Part shown: in pieces, positions 1 to 7,165 of the stretch
How the letters are laid out: every line of letters starts with the position of its first letter
Position numbering within the stretch: the stretch's first letter is position 1
From: Spirochaetales bacterium
GTDB lineage: Bacteria; Spirochaetota; Spirochaetia; Sphaerochaetales; Sphaerochaetaceae
Reading direction: 5' to 3'
NCBI GenBank assembly: GCA_017632495.1
Contig: JAGBRG010000254.1
Coordinates: 1-7,955, forward strand
Length of the DNA stretch: 7,955 nucleotides
Notes under the pieces: generated by a model
Databases searched by the model: none
What the model was told of the DNA's origin: nothing
Seen by the model: the letters and a program-made list of their open reading frames with translations, nothing else
Translations under genes and position numbers: made by a program

Positions 1-44
1 GACTGAAAATCCATGTGTCCCTGGTTCAATTCCTGGAGACGGCA
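1..44 (+). tRNA. tRNA-Phe (GAA), 3' part only
   Basis: The window opens inside the anticodon stem of a tRNA. The anticodon loop CTGAAAA is at 3-9 with anticodon GAA at 5-7, which reads Phe codons. It is followed by the 3' anticodon strand TCCAT (10-14), variable loop GTGTC (15-19), T-arm with loop TTCAATT (25-31), 3' acceptor strand AGACGGC (37-43) and discriminator A44. The variable loop and A73 discriminator fit bacterial tRNA-Phe. CCA is not encoded (44 is followed by GAC), so it must be added by nucleotidyltransferase. The T-stem CCTGG/CCTGG has a U-U mismatch at its middle pair. The D-arm and 5' acceptor strand lie outside the window, so the acceptor stem cannot be checked. Confidence 0.9.
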
Positions 45-47
45 GAC

Positions 48-80
48 AAGGGCAGCTAGCGATAGCTGCCCTTTGTTTTT
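48..80 (+). terminator. Rho-independent terminator after tRNA-Phe
   Basis: A perfect 11-bp stem (48-58 with 63-73) closes a GCGA tetraloop (59-62) and is followed by a T-rich tract (74-80, TGTTTTT). It begins three bases after the tRNA discriminator. It is the obvious end of the tRNA transcript, but it also lies directly before the folate gene, so some read-through or attenuation is likely. Confidence 0.9.
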
Positions 81-96
81 ACCATGCGGAGGGGTC

Positions 97-657
97 ATGG
101 AAAAGAATGAGATGCGAAAAACAATTCTCAAGGAACTCTCAGAAGTTCCCGGACCGGACCCTTCTGTTGTGTCGGACAGAATCTGCACACTTGAGCAGTA
201 CAAAAGTGCCAAGGTCGTTCTTGCATATGTTCCCCTGAAAAGCGAAGTAGATATTTCCCTTTTCATAGTCAGGGCCATAGAAGACGGAAAAACAGTGGCC
301 TTCCCTGACAATCAGCCAGGAGTCTTTGACATTGCAGACAGAAACTGGCGGATGCATCTGAAAACACTTGGAAACAGAACAAAAACCGTCGAAAGCGAAC
401 GTATATTGAACATAAAAGAGTGCAATGATATATTTCATCCCATACAAGGAATTATCCTGGTACCCGGACTTGCCTTCACAGAATTCGGAGCCAGATTGGG
501 AAGAGGTGCAGGATACTATGACCAGGTTCTTGCCATGATGGAGAAATCCACCTTGGCAGGTTTCACAGCTATAGGAATCTGCAGGAGTTCTCAGCTGGTG
601 GGAGATCTGCCCCAGCAACCACACGACAATAAAGTCGATATGGTTCTCGCATTCTGA
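97..657 (+). CDS. fau: 5-formyltetrahydrofolate cyclo-ligase (MTHFS / YgfA family)
   Basis: The predicted enzyme converts 5-formyl-THF to 5,10-methenyl-THF using ATP in the cytosol, returning a storage or by-product folate to one-carbon metabolism. The 186-residue product has the family landmarks: VPLKSEVD at 45-52, VPGLAF at 122-127, the nucleotide/substrate loop RLGRGAGYYD at 133-142 and the late HD pair at 176-177. Length matches the family (about 180-200). The reading frame is open back to position 13, but that region is tRNA and terminator. ATG at 97 is chosen because GGAGG (88-92) lies 4 bases upstream; ATG at 112 (MRKTIL...) is possible but has no ribosome-binding site. The gap to the ABC gene is 19 bases, so they are probably co-transcribed. 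No independent promoter is visible between the terminator and the start. Family assignment is firm; the exact start is less so. Confidence 0.93.
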   Translation: MEKNEMRKTILKELSEVPGPDPSVVSDRICTLEQYKSAKVVLAYVPLKSEVDISLFIVRAIEDGKTVAFPDNQPGVFDIADRNWRMHLKTLGNRTKTVESERILNIKECNDIFHPIQGIILVPGLAFTEFGARLGRGAGYYDQVLAMMEKSTLAGFTAIGICRSSQLVGDLPQQPHDNKVDMVLAF

Positions 658-676
658 AAACTGATTATCATTTTTT

Positions 677-2401
677 ATGCGCAGGATATTTAAATACGCC
701 CTCAGAAACTGGAAGCTTTATCTGACATCCGCTGTCTTTACATTCTTCGGAGTCTTCTTTGTCGCTTCAGGGCCGAAATACATACAGAAAATCATTGATA
801 CATGCATTGTAGGCGGGCATGGGGAACTGTTCTTTTCCCTGGCCGTTCCGCTACTTGCAGTGTATGTCATCGCAGGCCTTGCAAACTATATTCAGGAATA
901 CTCGTCAGACTGCCTCACATCCGCCATGCAGACCTGTTTCAGAGAGGAAACCTTCAGAAGCGTGATGGCCCAGGACCAGCACTTCTTTCATGACAACAAC
1001 CCCGGAGAACTTATGAGCCGCACCAAGCAGGATATCGAGAACATCGGTTTCTCCTGCGGCTTCATCTTCATGTTCTTCTCATACATCGTCATCCATCTGA
1101 TCTACATGTCGTACTGCATGATAAGGCTGAGTCTCAAAGGCTCCCTGCCCGCTTTGATCATCATGCCTGTAATCGGAATTCTTGCAATTCTTTCCGAGCC
1201 CAAGGGAGTACGACTTTCTGAAAAGAAATCCGACGATATTGCCGCAATGAACCAAAGCGCAACGGAGACATTAAGCGGAATCCGCACAGTCAAGGCCTTT
1301 GGCCGAGAGCGTGAGGAAGCCAGAAGATTCGACAAAAGCCACTGCTCATACAACAGACATTTTCTGAGACTCGACTATCTTTGGGCAAACTGGATTTCCC
1401 CGATGGAGGCACTTGGAAGAATCATGCTTCTGGCCTCTGTCCTCTTTTGCGGACTTCAGGTGATAAACGGAAGCATGACCTTGGGAGAGCTTTCAGCCAT
1501 AGTCGTCTACACAGGAGAGCTGTCCTGGCCGATGATGGAAATCGGATGGATTCTTTCTGAATTCGCCTCAGCCCGTGCATCGCTTAAGAAGATTTCCGCC
1601 ATCGTAGACTCAAAGCCGCTGATAAAGGATGGACCTAGGCATCTTGAAAAACAGACGGGAGACCTTGAGTTTGACCATGTGACATTAGTCGGAAACAATG
1701 GAGCAAAAATCCTTGACGATGTCTCATTTCATCTTAGAAGTGGAAAAACTTTGGGCATTATGGGAGCCACAGGCAGCGGAAAGACCACAATTGCAAACCT
1801 TGCCATGCGCTTTATAGACCCTACTTCCGGATCTGTTAAAACAGACGGATTTGATCTTAGGGATCTAGATCTTGAAAGTGCCAGATGCGGCAAGGCAATT
1901 GTCACTCAGGATATCTTCCTCTTTTCCGACACCATAACAGCAAATCTGGATAAAGGAAGAAAAGGACTTCTTTCTCAGGATCTGATAGTCCGCTCTGCAA
2001 CCGATGCGGCGGCTCATGATTTTATAACAAAGCTTTCCGACGGCTATGACACAGTCATAGGAGAAAAAGGAGTGGGACTTTCAGGCGGCCAGAAGCAGAG
2101 GGTCTCAATCGCAAGAGCTTTTGCCTCAGAAAGGCCCCTTCTGATTTTCGATGATGCCACATCAGCTTTGGACATGGAGACGGAAAAGAAGGTTCAGAAG
2201 GCCATAGCATCCCATGCAAACAGGACAATGATGATAATCGCCCACAGAATTTCCGCAGTAAGGGATGCAGATGAAATCATAATATTGGACCACGGACGCA
2301 TTGTTGAGCGTGGAAATCATAAAAGTCTCATGGCTCTTAAGGGTAACTACTACAAAACCTTTATTTCCCAGTATCCGGATAAGAAAAAGGAGGTGAACTG
2401 A
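677..2401 (+). CDS. ABC exporter half-transporter, subunit with degenerate nucleotide site (TM287/YheI/BmrC-like)
   Basis: This 574-residue membrane protein is a type IV ABC exporter half: about six membrane helices (roughly 15-295) followed by an ATPase domain (about 325-570). Visible motifs are the coupling region GIRTVKAFGRE (201-211), Walker A GATGSGKT (363-370), Q-loop Q411, signature LSGGQ (468-472), Walker B with D492, D-loop SALD (496-499) and H-loop H523. The residue after the Walker B Asp is D493 instead of the catalytic Glu, and the A-loop aromatic is replaced (G339 by alignment with the usual V-S-F-x-Y). Both changes are expected in the non-catalytic partner of heterodimeric exporters such as TM287/288 and BmrCD. 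The partner is the next gene, overlapping by one base. An in-frame stop at 662-664 leaves ATG 677 as the only reasonable start, yet no Shine-Dalgarno is visible. Substrate is unknown; drug-like or lipid-like compounds are typical of the family. Confidence 0.95.
   Translation: MRRIFKYALRNWKLYLTSAVFTFFGVFFVASGPKYIQKIIDTCIVGGHGELFFSLAVPLLAVYVIAGLANYIQEYSSDCLTSAMQTCFREETFRSVMAQDQHFFHDNNPGELMSRTKQDIENIGFSCGFIFMFFSYIVIHLIYMSYCMIRLSLKGSLPALIIMPVIGILAILSEPKGVRLSEKKSDDIAAMNQSATETLSGIRTVKAFGREREEARRFDKSHCSYNRHFLRLDYLWANWISPMEALGRIMLLASVLFCGLQVINGSMTLGELSAIVVYTGELSWPMMEIGWILSEFASARASLKKISAIVDSKPLIKDGPRHLEKQTGDLEFDHVTLVGNNGAKILDDVSFHLRSGKTLGIMGATGSGKTTIANLAMRFIDPTSGSVKTDGFDLRDLDLESARCGKAIVTQDIFLFSDTITANLDKGRKGLLSQDLIVRSATDAAAHDFITKLSDGYDTVIGEKGVGLSGGQKQRVSIARAFASERPLLIFDDATSALDMETEKKVQKAIASHANRTMMIIAHRISAVRDADEIIILDHGRIVERGNHKSLMALKGNYYKTFISQYPDKKKEVN
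2387..2396 (+). promoter_or_regulatory. Perfect Shine-Dalgarno for the second ABC subunit
   Basis: AAGGAGGTGA fully complements the 16S rRNA 3' end. It lies inside the last codons of the first ABC gene, 4 bases before the ATG at 2401. With the TGATG stop/start overlap at 2399-2403 it fixes the start of the second subunit and suggests translational coupling. Confidence 0.93.
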
Positions 2402-4185
2402 TGGCTGTTAACACATACAGACAGGATGAAAAGACCTCCGATGTCAGCAATTTCAAAACCCTCACAAGAACGCTGGGCTATCTGAAAGGCTATAAAGGGC
2501 GCACCATCATATCAATAGCCATGATCTTGGTCCAAACCCTGATCGTGGCCATTGTGCCCATGATCTGTGAGTACGCCGTGGATGTGAATATCGCTAGTGG
2601 TGATGCAAAAGCCTTGATAAGGACCATAATCACAGGCGCCTCTTTGGTAGTTCTCAGCTGGCTTCTTACCTTGGGATACAAGAGAATTCTTGCCGATGTC
2701 ACCAACAAGATTGTCTACGATATCAGGCGCGAGGCTTTTGACCACCTTCAGACACTGTCTCTGTTCTACTTTGATTCCCGACCCACGGGAAAGATCCTCA
2801 GCAGACTCATAGGCGATGTCTCATCCCTCAAGGAGATGTTCACCAAGCTGATTACCACACTGATTCCGAATGTGGCCCTGGTGCTATCGGTTTTGGTCAT
2901 AATGGTAAGAACAAACCCTGCCCTCAGCCTGTCGGCAGTAATCCTTCTTCCCCTTCTGATTCTGAGCATATACTTCATAACAATCAGAGGTTTCAAGAAC
3001 TGGATGTCGTTCAGACACAAGAACTCGAACATGAACGCCTATACCCATGAGGCCTATACGGGAATCAAAGTCATTCAGGCATTCGGGGCAGAGAAAGAAA
3101 CCATCGACGAGGCTGACAGAATCGTCAAGGATGTTGAAAAGGCCTGGAACAAGGCCGTAAGGCGTGCCGACCTTCTGAATTTCGTAATCTTCTGGTCAAT
3201 GGGAATCGGATACTTCATTCTCTATCTCTTTGCCGTCAGATGGCTCAAACTCGGACAGAGCTCCGTGGGCCAGCTGATTGCATTTGCTTCCTACATCGCA
3301 TTGTTCTGGGAACCTGTGAAATCCATAGCCTCAACGTTGAATCAGTTCACAAACCAGCTTACAAGCGCTCAGAGAGTCTTTGAGCTTCTGGACACACAGC
3401 CTATACTGCAGGAGGTCCCGGATGCTACAAAGCTGAATGTCACAGAGGGCGAGGTTGAATTTAAGGACATCACCTTTGCATACCCGGATGAACCTGATGT
3501 CCAGATCATTGAGAACTTGAACCTCCACGTGAATCCGGGGCAGATGATTGCCCTGGTAGGTCCAACAGGTGCTGGAAAGACGACCATAATCAATCTGATT
3601 GCCAGATTCTACGATCCTGTGAAGGGAAAGGTTTTGATAGATGGTCAGGATATTTCAAAGGTCACATTGGCATCGCTTAGGTCCAACATCGGAGTTATGA
3701 CGCAGGATTCCTTCCTCTTTTCCGGCACGGTGAAGGAGAACCTTCTTTACGGAAATCCACAGGCCAGTGAAGAGCAGATGAAAGATGCCTGCACCGAACT
3801 GGGTCTTGATGATATGATAAAATCTCTGCCTCAGGGCTTTGACAGCCATCTTGACCAGGACACACTGTCTCAGGGCCAAAAGCAGCTGATAGCCCTTGCA
3901 AGAACCCTGATTGCGGATCCAAAAATCCTCCTTCTGGATGAGGCTACAAGTGCAATTGATACAAGAACAGAGGAGCTTGTTCAGAAGGGAATGTCCATCC
4001 TGATGAAAGGCCGCACCAGCTTCGTTGTCGCCCACAGGCTTTCTACAATTGTCAAATCGGACCGGATTCTTGTCATCCAGGACAAGGGAATAGCCGAATC
4101 GGGAACACACGAGCAGCTTCTTAAGAAAAACGGCATATATGCGGACCTGTACAATTCTCAGTTCATAGAATTGGACAAAGAATAA
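2401..4185 (+). CDS. ABC exporter half-transporter, catalytic partner subunit (TM288/YheH/BmrD-like)
   Basis: This 594-residue protein is the second half of the heterodimeric exporter. About six membrane helices span roughly 36-305, with coupling region GIKVIQAFGAE (221-231), then the ATPase domain. Motifs: A-loop Y361, Walker A GPTGAGKT (387-394), Q-loop Q435, signature L489-S-Q-G-Q493, Walker B D513 followed by catalytic E514, D-loop SAID (517-520) and H-loop H545. The signature is LSQGQ rather than LSGGQ, and the GERG-type X-loop before it is absent (LDQDT instead). In heterodimeric exporters the deviant signature faces the degenerate Walker site of the partner, while this subunit's intact Walker A/B faces the partner's LSGGQ; the two genes here fit exactly. 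Start ATG 2401 is supported by the perfect upstream ribosome-binding site. It is probably the last intact gene of its transcript, ending at the hairpin near 4300. Substrate cannot be read from the sequence. Confidence 0.96.
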   Translation: MAVNTYRQDEKTSDVSNFKTLTRTLGYLKGYKGRTIISIAMILVQTLIVAIVPMICEYAVDVNIASGDAKALIRTIITGASLVVLSWLLTLGYKRILADVTNKIVYDIRREAFDHLQTLSLFYFDSRPTGKILSRLIGDVSSLKEMFTKLITTLIPNVALVLSVLVIMVRTNPALSLSAVILLPLLILSIYFITIRGFKNWMSFRHKNSNMNAYTHEAYTGIKVIQAFGAEKETIDEADRIVKDVEKAWNKAVRRADLLNFVIFWSMGIGYFILYLFAVRWLKLGQSSVGQLIAFASYIALFWEPVKSIASTLNQFTNQLTSAQRVFELLDTQPILQEVPDATKLNVTEGEVEFKDITFAYPDEPDVQIIENLNLHVNPGQMIALVGPTGAGKTTIINLIARFYDPVKGKVLIDGQDISKVTLASLRSNIGVMTQDSFLFSGTVKENLLYGNPQASEEQMKDACTELGLDDMIKSLPQGFDSHLDQDTLSQGQKQLIALARTLIADPKILLLDEATSAIDTRTEELVQKGMSILMKGRTSFVVAHRLSTIVKSDRILVIQDKGIAESGTHEQLLKKNGIYADLYNSQFIELDKE

Positions 4186-4194
4186 TATAGGTGA

Positions 4195-4297
4195 GAAAGT
4201 ATCAACTGGGGATTGTTATGAACAAATTCGTCGGAGATCCGAGCAGTTCGATGACATTACGATGATGTGCTTCGAGTATAAAGGAAAGAAGGCCTGA
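4195..4297 (+). pseudogene. Remnant of the C-terminus of a SpoIIE/PP2C-type serine phosphatase
   Basis: Between the ABC gene and the terminator, frame 4241-4297 reads EQFDDITMMCFEYKGKKA and stop. This closely matches the C-terminal end of SpoIIE/RsbU-type PP2C phosphatases, where Q-F-D-D-I-T-M carries metal-binding aspartates. Just upstream, in another frame, 4219-4239 reads MNKFVGD, which is what usually precedes that motif (FVGDAEQFDDITM). Adding one base near 4238 would join the two frames, so a single-base deletion is inferred. The first frame is open only back to a stop at 4192-4194, and everything further left is the intact ABC gene, so at most about 35 codons survive. It cannot be functional. 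Recognition rests on this short motif; no homology search was run. Confidence 0.72.
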
Positions 4298-4315
4298 ATC
4301 TCTTCAGGCCTTCTT
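4286..4315. terminator. Hairpin terminator shared by convergent genes
   Basis: A perfect 13-bp stem (4286-4298 with 4303-4315) closes a TCTC loop. The outer pairs are A/T, so both strands have U-rich 3' arms, though neither has a long U-tract (plus: CTTCTTCATC; minus: CTTCTTTCCTTT). It lies between the plus-strand ABC genes and the minus-strand permease ending at 4334, so it probably ends transcription in both directions. The stop codon of the phosphatase remnant lies within the left arm, suggesting that the terminator originally belonged to that gene. Confidence 0.85.
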
Positions 4316-4333
4316 CATCAAAACACATCAATT

Positions 4334-5698
4334 TCAGAAGAAAATTGAAAGGATCAGAACCTCAATGAGTGAGGCGATACCGATGATCAATGTTCCGAGT
4401 GTCTGTGTCTTGTAACCCTGAGAGGTATCCATCTCTCCGAAGTTTGTGACAACCCAGAAGTATGAGTCGTTTGCATGTGAGACTGTCATTGCACCTGCAC
4501 CGATTGCAACAACGACCAAAGCAGCTTCGATCGGTGTAACAAAACCGATGCTCTGCATGATCGGAGCAATGATTCCGGCACTGGTTGTGATGGCGACTGT
4601 TGATGAACCCTGTGCAGTCTTGAGGATTGCAGCAAGCAGGAACGGGAACAGATAGCCCATTGTCTTCAGAACTTCAGCATTGTTCTTGATGAAGTCGATC
4701 AGGTTACTTGAAGAGATGACCTTTCCAAGAACTCCACCGGCTGCGGTGACGAAGAGAATCGGTCCTACAGTCTTGAGAGTCTCATTTGTGATCTGATAGA
4801 AGTCTTTGATCTTTCCGGACTGGACAAGAAGAAGAACACCGAGAATGACTCCGACAGCAAGAGCGATGATAGGAGTTCCGAGGAATGTGAAGAACGGAAC
4901 AGACTTTCCTGCCATGCTGAGTGCTGAGGACAGACCCATGAGGATGATAGGAACTATAATCGGAGCAAATGATGCGAAGCCGCTGGGAAGCTTTCCGTAG
5001 GAAGCGACAAGCTCTTCATAAGTCTGCTTTGTTGCATCCTCTCCGGTGGGCTCGTCCTTAGCCTTGACGCGCTTTCCGATATAGAGTGCGAAGAAATAGG
5101 CTGCGATCATCGGGAAGATTGAGCACAGAGCACCGATTCCCATGACCTGGATGAGGTTTGCCTCCATTCCGAGGCCCTGTCCGTACAGTGTGTTGGCAGC
5201 TGCGATCGGACCCGGTGTTGGTGGGATGAAGCAGTGTGCGATGTAAAGACCCATTGCAAGAGCGACGGTACTGGCGACTGAGCTCTTCTGAGTGCGCTGG
5301 ACCAGTGACTTTCTGATCGGGTTCAGGATAACAAATCCGCTGTCGCAGAAAACAGGAATGGAAACGATCCATCCCATGAGAAGCATTGCCAGCTCGGGCT
5401 TTTTCTTTCCGACAAGCTTTACAACGCAGTCTGCCATCTTAAGAGCAGCACCTGTCTTCTCAAGAAGAGTTCCGACCAGTGCACCGAGGATGATGACGAT
5501 ACCGATTGATGTGAAGGTACCGGAGAATCCCTGACCGATGACGGTTGGAATTGTATCAATCTTGATTCCTGCAACAAGTGCGAGAAGGATTGATACACAC
5601 ATGATTGAAAGGAACGGATGAATATACCACTTTGAAATGGCAATGATCATCAGAGCTATTGCCAGAACAAAGGCAATAATAAGTGGTACTCCTGTCAT
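4334..5698 (-). CDS. GntP family permease (gluconate / sugar-acid : H+ symporter type)
   Basis: The 454-residue integral membrane protein matches the GntP family along its whole length. Landmarks are GFSGTFTSIGIVIILG (57-72), the PVFCDSGFVIL segment (115-125), PPTPGPIAAA (159-168), the re-entrant-type KTAQGSSTVAITTSAG (360-375) and SHANDSYFWVV (407-417). A hydrophilic loop lies around 208-240. Family members import gluconate, idonate, other sugar acids or D-serine by cation symport; specificity cannot be read here, and no kinase or dehydrogenase gene is adjacent to help. Start ATG (5698-5696) has AAGGAG on the minus strand at 5710-5705, six bases upstream. It lies 97 bases downstream of the NSS gene on the same strand and may be co-transcribed or have its own promoter. 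Ile is mostly ATC/ATT with almost no ATA in the part I translated, unlike the ABC genes, suggesting high expression. Confidence 0.94.
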   Translation of the reverse strand: MTGVPLIIAFVLAIALMIIAISKWYIHPFLSIMCVSILLALVAGIKIDTIPTVIGQGFSGTFTSIGIVIILGALVGTLLEKTGAALKMADCVVKLVGKKKPELAMLLMGWIVSIPVFCDSGFVILNPIRKSLVQRTQKSSVASTVALAMGLYIAHCFIPPTPGPIAAANTLYGQGLGMEANLIQVMGIGALCSIFPMIAAYFFALYIGKRVKAKDEPTGEDATKQTYEELVASYGKLPSGFASFAPIIVPIILMGLSSALSMAGKSVPFFTFLGTPIIALAVGVILGVLLLVQSGKIKDFYQITNETLKTVGPILFVTAAGGVLGKVISSSNLIDFIKNNAEVLKTMGYLFPFLLAAILKTAQGSSTVAITTSAGIIAPIMQSIGFVTPIEAALVVVAIGAGAMTVSHANDSYFWVVTNFGEMDTSQGYKTQTLGTLIIGIASLIEVLILSIFF

Positions 5699-5798
5699 TT
5701 GATACTCCTTTTTGGGTTAATTGGATATTAAAATCCTACCACTGTCGGAGGCAGAAGTAAATCTGACATATTGAGAAGTTTTGTTATTTTAGTTTCCG
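5699..5798 (-). promoter_or_regulatory. Leader of the GntP permease gene: ribosome-binding site and possible weak promoter
   Basis: Read on the minus strand, the gap holds AAGGAG (5710-5705) and, further upstream, TAATAT (5730-5725), which could be a -10 box. It overlaps an imperfect 14-base palindrome at 5723-5736 (six of seven pairs). No convincing -35 hexamer stands at 16-18 bases, and no terminator for the NSS gene is visible. The ribosome-binding site is solid; the promoter is only a suggestion. Confidence 0.4.
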
Positions 5799-7139
5799 TT
5801 ACTTCCACTCGAACGAGAACAGTCCGTACAAATACAGTGCACCGATACAGATAGGAACAAAGTACTTGAATACAGGCTTCATCCAAGGTCTGACCTTCAT
5901 ACCCTTTCCGGCATTGGCCTCGATGATGAACTTATCCCAGCCCCAGCCGATTCTGTAGCAGCAGAAGACCGAGAACACAAGAGCACCCAGAGGCAGAAGG
6001 TTCGTACTTACGATGAAATCCCAGAAATCAAGCCAAGCGGTTCCTGCCTTGAACGGCTGGAAGTGGAAGACGCTGTAACCCAGAGCTGTTGTCAGAGAAA
6101 GAGCAAAGATGCCAACTCCGCAGACCACACATCCCTTCGGGCGGCTCCATCCGGTGAGTTCTCTGATACAGGCCAGGATATTCTCAAATACTGCAAGCTC
6201 CGTAGAGAAAGCCGCAAAGACCATGAACAGGAAGAAAAGTGTTCCCCAGATACGGCCTCCGGCCATCGTGTTGAAAACAGTGGCCATGGTGTCGAACAGA
6301 AGAGACGGTCCTGCGTTGAGAGGAATTCCGTATGTGAAGCAAGCCGGGAACATGATGAAACCTGCCATGATTGCAACAAAGGTATCAAGCAGGATGATGT
6401 TCAGAGACTCGCCCATCAGCGAGCGCTCCTTTCCGATATAGCTTCCGAAAATCGACATGGCACCGATACCGATGGACAGCGTGAAGAACGCCTGGTTCAT
6501 GGCACCTACAATGACAGATCCGTTAATTTTTGAGAAATCCGGAACCAGATAAAAGGCAAGGCCTTCCTTGGCACCCTTAAGAGTGGCGCTATGGATTGCA
6601 AGAACAATCATCAGAACCAAAAGAGCTGTCATCATGTACTTTGTGATTCTCTCAAGTCCTCCCTGAAGATTGAAGCAGAGGACTCCGAAACCGACAACAA
6701 CTGCAATCAGAAGATAAACAACGTTGACTGTCGGATTTGTAATCATGGAGACGAATCCGAGACTCTGTGACTGTCCGGTAAGGAACTTGACGAAATAATA
6801 AATCATCCAACCCGTGACAACGGTGTAGAACGACATAAGGGCGATGTTTCCGATAAGACAGAAGATGCCGTGAATATGCCATTTCTGACCCGGCTTCTCC
6901 AGCTTCTGATACATCTTCACAGGACTTGCCTGCGATGCACGGCCTATTGCGAACTCCATGGTAAGTGACGGCAATCCCAGAAGTGCGAGACAGAAAATAT
7001 AGATGAGAACAAAACCGCCTCCGCCGAACTGACCGGTCATCCACGGGAATTTCCATACGTTTCCGCATCCTATGGCACAGCCTGCGCTGAGCATTATGAA
7101 ACCAAGTCTGCTACCAAGCTTCTCACGTTGTTCACTCAT
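5799..7139 (-). CDS. Sodium-dependent transporter, NSS/SNF family (LeuT fold)
   Basis: The 446-residue protein is a neurotransmitter:sodium symporter family member, which usually imports amino acids or related amines driven by Na+. It has the family N-terminus SRLGF (10-14) and the TM1 segment GCAIGCGNVWKFPW (20-33) with the unwound GN..(K/R)FP motif that binds Na+ and substrate. Then come GGGGF (39-43), EFAIGR (62-67), the TM6 segment FTLSIGIGAMSIFGSY (219-234) and TM8 with the S312-T313 pair in FAAFSTE, at the Na2-site Thr-Ser position of LeuT but in reversed order. About 11 membrane helices and the short tail are typical of bacterial members, which are shorter than LeuT. The usual GLGN in TM1 is GCGN here. 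Start ATG 7139 has AGGAG 7 bases upstream, part of a duplicated segment. Substrate is not predictable. Confidence 0.95.
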   Translation of the reverse strand: MSEQREKLGSRLGFIMLSAGCAIGCGNVWKFPWMTGQFGGGGFVLIYIFCLALLGLPSLTMEFAIGRASQASPVKMYQKLEKPGQKWHIHGIFCLIGNIALMSFYTVVTGWMIYYFVKFLTGQSQSLGFVSMITNPTVNVVYLLIAVVVGFGVLCFNLQGGLERITKYMMTALLVLMIVLAIHSATLKGAKEGLAFYLVPDFSKINGSVIVGAMNQAFFTLSIGIGAMSIFGSYIGKERSLMGESLNIILLDTFVAIMAGFIMFPACFTYGIPLNAGPSLLFDTMATVFNTMAGGRIWGTLFFLFMVFAAFSTELAVFENILACIRELTGWSRPKGCVVCGVGIFALSLTTALGYSVFHFQPFKAGTAWLDFWDFIVSTNLLPLGALVFSVFCCYRIGWGWDKFIIEANAGKGMKVRPWMKPVFKYFVPICIGALYLYGLFSFEWK

Positions 7140-7140
7140 A

Positions 7141-7164
7141 ATATATCTCCTAATATATCTCCTA
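7141..7164 (-). repeat. Exact tandem duplication of the Shine-Dalgarno segment of the NSS gene
   Basis: On the minus strand TAGGAGATATAT occurs twice head to tail (7164-7153 and 7152-7141) directly before the start codon. The proximal AGGAG (7151-7147) is 7 bases from the ATG and is probably the working site; the distal AGGAG (7163-7159) is 19 bases away. Confidence 0.93.
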
Positions 7165-7165
7165 G

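Noticed and set aside
13..96. N-terminal extension of the cyclo-ligase frame (28 extra codons)
   Set aside because: It lies within the tRNA and its terminator, has no family similarity, and a ribosome-binding site stands just before the ATG at 97.
1..96. Integration site at the tRNA 3' end
   Set aside because: Housekeeping-type genes follow directly; no integrase gene and no second copy of the tRNA 3' end is seen in the window.
139..624. 161-residue minus-strand open frame opposite the cyclo-ligase
   Set aside because: It is a shadow of a well-supported gene with no identifiable domain.
3655..4110. 151-residue minus-strand open frame opposite the second ABC ATPase domain
   Set aside because: The opposite strand encodes all conserved ABC motifs; this frame has no ribosome-binding site or family features.
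4219..4266. Short gene starting at ATG 4219
   Set aside because: It has only 15 codons, no ribosome-binding site, and its first residues are better explained as part of the frameshifted phosphatase remnant.
5752..5765. Short hairpin CAGA...TCTG as a terminator of the NSS gene
   Set aside because: Only four pairs and no U-tract follow on the minus strand, too weak to call.
6063..6533. 156-residue plus-strand open frame opposite the NSS gene
   Set aside because: It is antisense to a clear membrane transporter, has no recognisable domain, and its composition is that of a shadow frame.
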